Assembly (NCBI GenBank): GCA_031276195.1
Contig: JAISNN010000007.1
Coordinates: 1 to 41,476, forward strand
Direction: 5' to 3'
Length of the DNA stretch: 41,476 nt
Origin: Clostridiales bacterium
GTDB lineage: Bacteria > Bacillota > Clostridia > Christensenellales > JAISNN01
Each line of letters begins with the position of its first letter. Within the stretch, counting starts at the first letter, position 1. Positions 1 to 7,230 of this stretch are shown in pieces. A program made the position numbers and the translations under genes. Under the pieces are notes generated by a model. It saw only the letters and a program-made list of their open reading frames with translations. It was not told the origin of the DNA and did no database searches.

Positions 1-11
1 AGGATAAAATT

Positions 12-1217
12 ATGGACAAAAACAAACTTTTCAAACTGCACGGCGAATACGTTATGCAAAATTACGCGCCTTACCCCATCGTGTTCGACAAGGGCGAAGG
101 CTCTCTTTTGTACGACTCCGACGGCAAAGAATACATAGATTTTTTGGGCGGAATCGCCGTAAATTCGCTGGGACACAACAACAAGGACGTTACAAAAACT
201 CTCTGCAAGCAAGCGAAAAAACTGCTCTCATGCTCGAATTATTTTATCAACGAATCCGCGGTTCTGCTCGCGAAAGAACTTATAAAGGGCACTCATTTCA
301 AAAAAGTTTTCTTCTGCAATTCCGGAACGGAAGCCGCCGAGGCGGCGATTAAAATCGTAAAAAAATACAACAACGACAAAAACACGGGCGCGTATAAATT
401 CCTTTCTTTCACAAATTCCTTTCATGGACGGACGGTCGGCGCGCTTTCGGCGACGGGTCAGGACAAATACAAAACCGCCTTCGCTCCCCTTCCCGATTGG
501 TTTGAATTCGCGCCGTATAACGACGCGGACGCTCTCGAAAAAATCATAAAAAAGCCCGAAATTTCCGCCGTAATTATGGAATTTATCCAAGGAGAAGGCG
601 GCGTGATCGTTCCGTCGTCCGACTTTATATCGAGACTCGGACTCTTGCTCAAAAAGTACAAAAAACTATTGATCGCGGACGAGGTTCAGACGGGCGCGGG
701 GCGTACGGGTAATTTTTTCGCGTATGAAAGCGCGGGCTTAAAGCCGGATATTTTGATCACGGCGAAGGGACTTGCGGGCGGAATTCCGATCGGCGCGGTC
801 TTGACGAACGAAAAACTGTCGGGCGTTTTGAAGCCGGGCGATCACGGCACGACTTTCGGAGGGAATCCCCTTTCCACGGCTGTCGGGCTGACCGTAACGA
901 AAATTATAAAAAACAAAAACTTCTTGAACGGAGTAGCCGAAAAAGGAAATTATTTAAAGAACAAGCTGTCCGAATTAAAGAAAAAATACGCATTCGTCAA
1001 AGAAATACGCGGAGCGGGATTGATGGTCGGCATGGAACTTTCGCCGTCGGTTTCGGCGCGGAGTTTGAACGAAAAATTTTTGGACAGAGGGCTGATTTTG
1101 ATCGCCGCGGGCAGCAACACGCTGAGGTTTCTCCCTCCGCTGATCATAAAAACCGAGGAAATCGACAAAGCAATATCTATCATAGACGGAGTGTTCGGCG
1201 AAATAAAAGTCCTATAA
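12..1217 (+). CDS. argD: Acetylornithine aminotransferase
   Basis: Class III PLP-dependent aminotransferase of arginine biosynthesis. It transfers the amino group of glutamate to N-acetylglutamate semialdehyde to give N2-acetylornithine in the cytoplasm. The 401-residue length is normal for ArgD. Visible family motifs are the cofactor phosphate loop NSGTEAAE (about residues 103-110), SFHGRT (136-141), DEVQTG (223-228) and the Schiff-base lysine K252 in ITAKGLAGGIPIGA. An AGGA ribosome binding site lies directly upstream at the window edge. The gene is followed after 89 bp by argF on the same strand, so the two are probably an arginine operon whose earlier genes lie left of the window. Related ornithine or 4-aminobutyrate aminotransferases share the fold, but the length, the motifs and the argF neighbour favour ArgD. 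Confidence 0.93.
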   Translation: MDKNKLFKLHGEYVMQNYAPYPIVFDKGEGSLLYDSDGKEYIDFLGGIAVNSLGHNNKDVTKTLCKQAKKLLSCSNYFINESAVLLAKELIKGTHFKKVFFCNSGTEAAEAAIKIVKKYNNDKNTGAYKFLSFTNSFHGRTVGALSATGQDKYKTAFAPLPDWFEFAPYNDADALEKIIKKPEISAVIMEFIQGEGGVIVPSSDFISRLGLLLKKYKKLLIADEVQTGAGRTGNFFAYESAGLKPDILITAKGLAGGIPIGAVLTNEKLSGVLKPGDHGTTFGGNPLSTAVGLTVTKIIKNKNFLNGVAEKGNYLKNKLSELKKKYAFVKEIRGAGLMVGMELSPSVSARSLNEKFLDRGLILIAAGSNTLRFLPPLIIKTEEIDKAISIIDGVFGEIKVL

Positions 1218-1306
1218 AAAAACGATAGGCATTCAACGGCAAACGACGGTGTTTCGCAAAACGAAAAATAAAATCACAAAATATTACCGGGGAGAAAAAA
1301 ATTATT

Positions 1307-2260
1307 ATGGATATAACAAATTACGTTCCGAAAGGAAAAATTCAAAATAAACACCTTTTGACGTTGAAGGACTATTCGAGAGACGAAATCTACGAGATTC
1401 TCCTGCTCGCCGAAAAGGTCAAAAAAGAATATAAAAGCGGCATAAAAAACACCGCTCTGTCGGGCAAAACTCTCGCTATGATTTTCACGAAAAGCAGCAC
1501 GCGTACCCGCCTCTCGTTTGAAACGGGAATGCGCCAACTCGGGGGCTATCCGATGTTTTTAAACGGGAGCGATTTGCAGTTGGGCAGGAACGAACCGATA
1601 AGCGACACCGCGAAGGTCATTTCACGTATGGGGATAGACGGCATTATGATCCGAACCTACAAGCAGAGCGACGTCGAGGAACTGAGCGTTTTCGGTTCCG
1701 TCCCCGTTATCAACGGGCTGACAGACTTGTATCACCCGTGCCAAGTTCTCGCCGACCTATTGACGGCATACGAAAATTTCGGGCGGCTGAAAGGTCTGAC
1801 GCTTGCCTATCTCGGCGACGGAAACAATATGGCTCACAGTTATATGATCGCCTGCGCTAAATTGGGAATGGACGTCCGAATCGTCTGCCCGAAGGAATAT
1901 TCTCCCCTGCCCGAAATCACCGAATACGCAAAATCGCAAGGCAAAGTTACGGTTACGGAGGATATCGAAAGCGGTGTTTTGGGCGCGGACATAATTTGCA
2001 CCGACGTGTTTTTTAGTATGGGTCAAGAAAAGGACGAAAAGAAAGAACGGCTGCTGATGCCCTATCAAGTCAATTCCGAATTGATGAAAAAGACGAAAAA
2101 TCCGGCGGCAATCTTTATGCACTGCCTGCCCGCGCACCGCGGAGAAGAGGTTTCGGCGGATGTTATAGACGGGGCGCAATCACGCGTTTTTGACGAAGCG
2201 GAAAACCGTTTACACGCGCAAAAGGCCGTGCTGCTGCTCCTTCTTTCAGATAAAAAATAG
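1307..2260 (+). CDS. argF: Ornithine carbamoyltransferase
   Basis: Transfers the carbamoyl group of carbamoyl phosphate to ornithine to form citrulline, the sixth step of arginine synthesis. The 317-residue protein carries the carbamoyl-phosphate loop SSTRTR (residues 63-68), the HPCQ motif (143-146) and the C-terminal ornithine-loop motif MHCLPAHRG (271-279). These motifs separate OTCase from aspartate carbamoyltransferase. A GGGGAG ribosome binding site sits about 12 bases upstream of the ATG. It follows argD on the same strand, so expression is probably coupled. The catabolic version (arcB) has the same fold, but no arcA or arcC is visible and the argD neighbour points to the anabolic enzyme. 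Confidence 0.93.
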   Translation: MDITNYVPKGKIQNKHLLTLKDYSRDEIYEILLLAEKVKKEYKSGIKNTALSGKTLAMIFTKSSTRTRLSFETGMRQLGGYPMFLNGSDLQLGRNEPISDTAKVISRMGIDGIMIRTYKQSDVEELSVFGSVPVINGLTDLYHPCQVLADLLTAYENFGRLKGLTLAYLGDGNNMAHSYMIACAKLGMDVRIVCPKEYSPLPEITEYAKSQGKVTVTEDIESGVLGADIICTDVFFSMGQEKDEKKERLLMPYQVNSELMKKTKNPAAIFMHCLPAHRGEEVSADVIDGAQSRVFDEAENRLHAQKAVLLLLLSDKK

Positions 2261-2272
2261 CCTTTAAAAAAA

Positions 2273-2396
2273 TGCGATACTATACCGCAAATTTTGTTAT
2301 ATCTCTTGTTATATCACAAGTTATAAATAACGAAAAAAGAAATATCCGTACCTTTAAGACAAAAAATAAACGCAAAAAAACGCGGTACTATACCGC
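2273..2396. repeat. Two copies of the GCGGTA-CTA-TACCGC dispersed palindrome
   Basis: In the 176-bp gap between argF and the GNAT gene, the palindrome occurs at 2273-2289 (one stem mismatch) and at 2382-2396 (perfect 6-bp arms around CTA). Each copy is preceded by a run of A and followed by a similar AAATTTT-G/A-TTATATC stretch, so more than the stem is shared. The same core recurs in many other spacers of this window. Neither copy has an immediate T-run, so these two do not look like simple intrinsic terminators. Confidence 0.75.
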
Positions 2397-2436
2397 AAAT
2401 TTTATTATATCATACGCTATAAATTAAGAGGAAAAT

Positions 2437-2943
2437 ATGATTCAAATTTTAGACGCCTCACCTAAGCACGTCGACGAAATATACAAAATCACAAAAAGCG
2501 CGTTCGCCTTGTATAAGGACAATCTGCATACGGAAGCAAATCTCCTCGCCCTATCCGAAACAAAGGACGATATTCTGCGCGACATCCAAAAAAACAGCGT
2601 CTATGTCGCCGAAAAAAACGGCGTCATTTTGGGGTGTTTGAGAATAGCGCGCCTGTCTGACGACGTCGCCTATCTTTATAGGTTTGCGGTTGACACTAAT
2701 GAAAGGAACAAGGGCGTAGGCGCGGAACTTCTTTCGCACGCCGTTGAGGAATGCAAAAAAGCGGGCTACGCTTGCATTGCGCTGCACACGAATTCAAAAT
2801 ATTACAAACTCGCCAGATACTACTACGGTATGCACTTTTACGTCCACTCCACGGACAATTCACGCGGATATATCCGCGCGCTGTTCATTAAAGAATTGAC
2901 CGACAACGACAATATAGACTTATCCTGCACCTTTAATAAATAA
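2437..2943 (+). CDS. GNAT family N-acetyltransferase
   Basis: A 168-residue single-domain acetyltransferase of the GCN5 superfamily. The acetyl-CoA binding motif A is visible as RFAVDTNERNKGVGAELL (about residues 88-105), containing the R/Q-x-x-G-x-G/A pattern, followed by the motif B region IALHTN-SKYYKLARYYYGMHFY. Family members acetylate amines of small molecules, antibiotics or protein N termini; nothing here identifies the substrate. The start is supported by GAGGAAAAT directly before the ATG. It stands alone behind the argF spacer and ends at a bidirectional terminator, so it may be its own transcription unit. Confidence 0.85.
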   Translation: MIQILDASPKHVDEIYKITKSAFALYKDNLHTEANLLALSETKDDILRDIQKNSVYVAEKNGVILGCLRIARLSDDVAYLYRFAVDTNERNKGVGAELLSHAVEECKKAGYACIALHTNSKYYKLARYYYGMHFYVHSTDNSRGYIRALFIKELTDNDNIDLSCTFNK

Positions 2944-3020
2944 TCATTGCAAAAAGTATAGGTTTAAAGATAAAACTTCCCCTCCTCGTGAGGTCGGGAC
3001 GGAGCGCAAATTTAAAAAAA

Positions 3021-3047
3021 ACGGCGGTATAGTACCGTCTTTTTTTT
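3021..3047. terminator. Bidirectional terminator built on the dispersed palindrome
   Basis: The stem GCGGTA/TACCGT (3024-3029 with 3033-3038, loop TAG) is flanked by an A-run on the left and eight T on the right, so it can end transcription from both the GNAT gene and the convergent permease gene. The stem is the same core palindrome found in other spacers of the window. Confidence 0.75.
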
Positions 3048-3063
3048 ATGAAAAATAGAGTTT

Positions 3064-4206
3064 TTAAAATTCTTTTTTATCGTCGTACAGCGGCAATTCA
3101 AATTCCGCAAGCCGCTTTTCCGCCAACTTGTCATTTACGATTCCGCCGACGACGGCGTACAGGCAGGCGAAAAGCGGAACGCCCAAAAACATTCCCATAA
3201 ATCCGAACAAATTCCCTAAAACCAAAACCGACGCGAACACCCAAAGCGCGGATATTCCCAACTTCTCCCCCACCACTTTGGGGTATATAAAGGTTGATTC
3301 CAACTGCTGAACGACGTTTTCGATGATGAGAAAATATAGAGCCTTGATGGGGCTTTCGATGATAATTATGAGAGCCGAGGGAATCGTCCCGATGACGGGA
3401 CCTATCATGGGAATAAAATTTGTTACTCCGATGATCAAACTCACCAAAACCGCGTAAGGAATTTTAAAAATTATCATTCCGACAAAACAAGCCGTACCAA
3501 CGATAAAGCATTCAAAAGTCTGCCCCGCCAAAAAACGCGACAGTTTTTTATTAGCGATAAGGACGATTCGAAATATTTTTTCGGCGGTTTGTTCGCCCAA
3601 AAACGCCCTGAGAACCTTTTTAAACTGAAAAACCAATTTTTCTTTTCGGCTCAAAACGAATATCGACAGCGCGATTCCCATAATAAGGTCGTATACCCCG
3701 TTGAATATGTTTTTTGAAAATTCCAAAAGTTTCGGGACATAACCGAGCAAGCGTTCCGAAAGCCCCGCCGCCGAATTTTTTACCCCGTCGAAAAGCGGCG
3801 CGAGCATCTCCGCCGCGCGCCCCGCGGCGATTTTTTCCAAGCGTTCCGAAAGTGTTTCGGCGTATTGCGGAATTCTTTCGGCGAGCGAACTAACGCTGTC
3901 CGCTATATGCGGAAAAGCAAGCGCGAAAAGCCCTGCGGCGGAGCCGAAAAAGCATAGATAGGTCAAGAAAAGGTTGAACGGTCTTTTGAATTTTTTATTT
4001 TTTGCCTTTTTAAAGGTAAACGCTTTATTCTCGAAAAAATTTAAGACGACGTTCAAAATCAAAGCGAAAAGTACGCCGATAAAAACGGGTGAAAACGCGC
4101 GTAAAACTTTCGCCGCGACTCCCGCCACACTCACGGCATTCAAAACGACGGCGAGCAGCACGGCCGCGAACAGCAAAATTTTATATTTTTCGTTTAATTT
4201 TTTCAT
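3064..4206 (-). CDS. AI-2E family transporter (PerM/YtvI-like permease)
   Basis: A 380-residue integral membrane protein of the AI-2 exporter (PF01594-type) family. It shows two N-terminal hydrophobic segments (about residues 9-30 and 37-60), a third near 85-105, a soluble stretch, then a C-terminal group of about four segments with the conserved NFIPMIGPVIGTIPS motif near 265-280. Family members have been linked to efflux of small molecules, autoinducer-2 or ions; the substrate cannot be read from the sequence. The protein ends in a short charged tail. The start ATG has no clear Shine-Dalgarno sequence, so the exact start is less certain. It converges with the GNAT gene and diverges from the MmpL operon, suggesting a monocistronic unit. 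Confidence 0.85.
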   Translation of the reverse strand: MKKLNEKYKILLFAAVLLAVVLNAVSVAGVAAKVLRAFSPVFIGVLFALILNVVLNFFENKAFTFKKAKNKKFKRPFNLFLTYLCFFGSAAGLFALAFPHIADSVSSLAERIPQYAETLSERLEKIAAGRAAEMLAPLFDGVKNSAAGLSERLLGYVPKLLEFSKNIFNGVYDLIMGIALSIFVLSRKEKLVFQFKKVLRAFLGEQTAEKIFRIVLIANKKLSRFLAGQTFECFIVGTACFVGMIIFKIPYAVLVSLIIGVTNFIPMIGPVIGTIPSALIIIIESPIKALYFLIIENVVQQLESTFIYPKVVGEKLGISALWVFASVLVLGNLFGFMGMFLGVPLFACLYAVVGGIVNDKLAEKRLAEFELPLYDDKKEF

Positions 4207-4665
4207 CGGAATTATTGTGCATAATTTTAATGAAAATATATATACTTCCGCTCGTTAAACTTTAAAACCGCTATATATTTAATTTAACGGGTATAATAAT
4301 CACTTTTTAAAAATAGTAGTTTAAACTATTTTAATCAAATATTGTCGCGTGTTACCGCTTGTTTTTTTAAAACTATTGCCGTATACTATATTACGATACA
4401 GTATATTTTCGAGCGTTTTACCGACGGTAAATCTACAAGCGATAACGGGCAAAGCGCATAACTATACGTATAAAATTATTTTGACAGTCGCTATCAAATA
4501 TGACCTAAGCGCGCTAACACGGATTTTGACGCCGTAAGCGGCATAAAAATCCGCTTTTAGCCTTACAAAGGCACGAAAAAGCCTTTTTTGCGTTATACGG
4601 CAAAAAATCCGGCATTCGTTTCCGCTTCGGTTCTAATTTATAACTACTGTATTTGGAGCGTTGAT
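4207..4665. other. Gene-free region, leader of the MmpL operon
   Basis: AT-rich 459-bp divergent spacer between the permease and the MmpL gene. A TTGACA hexamer lies at 4481-4486, but the hexamer 17 bases downstream is a poor -10, so a promoter here is only tentative. The right half holds the attenuator-like hairpins listed separately. Short reading frames in this spacer have no ribosome binding site and look fortuitous. Confidence 0.5.
4520..4589 (+). promoter_or_regulatory. Possible transcription attenuator upstream of the MmpL gene
   Basis: Three hairpins lie in series. A cruciform-like stem pairs CGGATTTT (4520-4527) with AAAATCCG (4546-4553), with an inner GCCG/CGGC stem. Next, GCCTT (4560-4564) can pair with AAGGC (4568-4572). 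Alternatively AAAGGC (4567-4572) can pair with GCCTTT (4581-4586), followed by three more T, which resembles an intrinsic terminator. The last two pairings compete for the same AAGGC segment, the usual layout of an antiterminator and terminator. The MmpL start is 77 bp further on. No known riboswitch class is recognised. Confidence 0.4.
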
Positions 4666-7230
4666 TTGAAAAAAGTAGCGGAGTTCATTGTAAATCGCAG
4701 AAAAATTCTTATGATTGCTTTTTTGGCAATCGTGCTTGTCGCCGCGCTTCTTTCCGCGAGCGTAAAAGTAAATTACGATCAATCGGTCTATCTGCCGGAT
4801 GATTCCGACACATTCCAAGGTTTGAAAATCATGGAGGATGAATTTGGCGTTACGGGTTCGATGTCCGTTATGGTCAAAGATATTTCCCTTGTGGAAGCGT
4901 CGGAATTGAGAAAAGAACTCGACGCCGTAACGAACGTGGACAACACGCTCTTTTTGGACACCTTGCTTCTCGGGATGAAAACGGACGACGGGCAAACGGA
5001 CGACGAATATATAGACTCAATGTTCGATGTACTGAATATAGTCTATAAAATGCAAGCAGAATATTTCCCGGACAGAAGTTTGGGCTATGTGTTCCAAAAA
5101 CTGATAGATATGTCCGACGATATTGCGGACAACACGCCGAGACCGCCCGATTTTGCGACGGACAACGGCGTCATTCCGGGCGTCGACCTCTCGAACGTCT
5201 TAACGGATTTCGGAGACGGCGGACAGAGCGCGTCGAGTATAGACGCAAGCAGTTTGGAGATGCTCGACGGATACTACAATCAAAGAAACGCGCTGCTGTC
5301 GATCACCTTTAAATACGGCGATTACGACGCGGAAACGGCCGCCGCGATTACGGAAATTTTAGAAATCACGCCTAAATACGGAAGCGCGTACTACACCGGG
5401 CAGGCGGCGAACGCGTATTTCAATCAAAAGGATTCGGCGAGCGAGATGATTCTCATTGCCTCGTTTGCGGTTGTGATTATAATCGCCATACTCTTTTTGG
5501 CGACGTCGTCGTACGTAGAACCTCTGTTGTATGCCATAGTCATAGTTTCGGCTATCGTTCTCAATATGGGTACGAATTTAATGTTCGGCACAATATCGAA
5601 TATGTCGAGTATGGTGGGCGCGCTGTTGCAACTTGCCCTTTCAATGGATTACTCAATCTTCCTTTTGCACAGTTACGCGGCGGAGAGAAAAACCGAACCG
5701 GATAAAGTGAAAGCGATGAAAAACGCGCTTGCAAAGTCCCTATCGCCCGTTTCGGCGAGTTCGCTGACGACCATCGCGGGATTTGTCGCGCTTATGTTTA
5801 TGTCCTTTACGATCGGCTTAGATTTCGGAATGGTGCTTGCGAAGGGTATCGTATTAAGTCTGTTAAGCGTCTTTTTGCTTATGCCGGGCATAACGCTGGG
5901 GTTGGACAAAGCGCTCCAAAAAAGCAAGCATAGGAGTTTATTTGAATTCTTAAAAAGCAAAACGCGCAAAAAACGAAACGCCGCCGAACCCGCGCAAAAC
6001 GTCCCGAAAGAAGGGGCGGATTCCGGTCTTTCGCAAGACGCCGCCGTAAACGAAAAACAAAAAAGACGGAGCGCGGCGAAAAAACTGCCGTTTTTACACA
6101 GATACAGCGATTTCTTGTTCAAGATTAAAAACTTTGTGCCGATATTTTTCGTTATTCTAATGCTTCCGATGTATTTTTTGCAAGCGAACAATAACTTCTT
6201 TTTCGGCGAATTCCCGGAGGGCGCGCTCACCTCGACATATTTGCAGAATACCGCCGAAATCAACGACGTTTTCGGGAGACAAAATACGGGAGTCATATTG
6301 CTGTCCAACGACCTTCTCGACAAAGAAGACGAGGTCTGCGACAGTCTTGAAAAGTTTAGTTTCGTCAAGTCGGTTACGAGTTATTCGCTTTTAACGGGTA
6401 CGATGAACGAAGAGGACATTCCCGATGAAATGACCGCGCAATTCCGCGGAAGTAATTATTCGCGCATCGTCGTAACCTTTGATTTTCCGGAGGAAAGCCG
6501 TTTAAGTTTTGACGGAATAGAAAAGGTTGAGGAACGCCTTACCAAAATTTTAGGCAAAGATTCGGACTATTTCCTCTTGGGCGTAACGAAAAGCATATAT
6601 GAAATTAAATCCTATTCCCTCTCGGACAGCGATCTCATAAACATTCTGACCTTGTCGTTTATTTTGATCATCTTGGCGTTTACGTTCAAGTCGGTGGGCG
6701 TCGTTTTGATATTGGGCGTGATCATTCAAGGAGCGACGTGGATGAATATGGCGGTGCCGTACCTTTCGGGAGAAGTTCTGCCCTTTATAGGATATATCAT
6801 CATAACGGGAATTCAAATGGGCGCGACTATCGATTACGGCATATTGCTGGCGAATAATTATTTGACGGAGCGGCAGACGTTAGACCGAAAAAGAGCGATG
6901 CGCAACGCGATGTCAAAGTCTTTCGGCGCGATTTTGGTTTCGGCGGCGATCTTGACGACGGTGGGATTGTCGCTGGGAGTCGTATCCACAAGCGTACCTA
7001 CGATGGTTCTCGGGGTTGCGATAGGACGCGGCACTTTCATTTCCGCCGTTTGTATGATATTCATACTCCCGCAGGCATTAATGCTGTTAGATAAATTTAT
7101 ACGAAAAACAACGGTCGGCGGCAAGAAAAAAATGATAGAAGAAAACGAAAAAACCGCGAACGCCGAAATTGCGCGAACGGGCGATACGCGCGCCGCCGAA
7201 ACATTAATAAAACAAGGAGATCAATTATGA
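4666..7230 (+). CDS. MmpL/RND superfamily transporter
   Basis: A 12-segment membrane transporter of the RND superfamily, MmpL type, about 854 residues. Each half has one hydrophobic segment, a large extracytoplasmic domain, then five segments. The first half contains AFLAIVLVAALLSA (near residue 20) and a cluster rich in GTISNMSSMVGALLQLALSM; the second half repeats it as GYIIITGIQMGATIDYGILL. A Lys/Arg-rich, low-complexity cytoplasmic linker of about 70 residues joins the halves. Family members export lipids, or in other families drugs, using the proton gradient. I place the start at a TTG (4666) because GGAG lies seven bases before it; the longer upstream frame lacks a ribosome binding site. 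The stop overlaps the next ATG (ATGA), so it is translationally coupled to the Tyr-rich repeat protein, its likely partner. The substrate is unknown. Confidence 0.85.
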   Translation: MKKVAEFIVNRRKILMIAFLAIVLVAALLSASVKVNYDQSVYLPDDSDTFQGLKIMEDEFGVTGSMSVMVKDISLVEASELRKELDAVTNVDNTLFLDTLLLGMKTDDGQTDDEYIDSMFDVLNIVYKMQAEYFPDRSLGYVFQKLIDMSDDIADNTPRPPDFATDNGVIPGVDLSNVLTDFGDGGQSASSIDASSLEMLDGYYNQRNALLSITFKYGDYDAETAAAITEILEITPKYGSAYYTGQAANAYFNQKDSASEMILIASFAVVIIIAILFLATSSYVEPLLYAIVIVSAIVLNMGTNLMFGTISNMSSMVGALLQLALSMDYSIFLLHSYAAERKTEPDKVKAMKNALAKSLSPVSASSLTTIAGFVALMFMSFTIGLDFGMVLAKGIVLSLLSVFLLMPGITLGLDKALQKSKHRSLFEFLKSKTRKKRNAAEPAQNVPKEGADSGLSQDAAVNEKQKRRSAAKKLPFLHRYSDFLFKIKNFVPIFFVILMLPMYFLQANNNFFFGEFPEGALTSTYLQNTAEINDVFGRQNTGVILLSNDLLDKEDEVCDSLEKFSFVKSVTSYSLLTGTMNEEDIPDEMTAQFRGSNYSRIVVTFDFPEESRLSFDGIEKVEERLTKILGKDSDYFLLGVTKSIYEIKSYSLSDSDLINILTLSFILIILAFTFKSVGVVLILGVIIQGATWMNMAVPYLSGEVLPFIGYIIITGIQMGATIDYGILLANNYLTERQTLDRKRAMRNAMSKSFGAILVSAAILTTVGLSLGVVSTSVPTMVLGVAIGRGTFISAVCMIFILPQALMLLDKFIRKTTVGGKKKMIEENEKTANAEIARTGDTRAAETLIKQGDQL

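Noticed and set aside
4349-4537. 62-codon plus-strand frame before the MmpL gene
   Set aside because: No ribosome binding site, overlaps the leader hairpins, no recognisable content.
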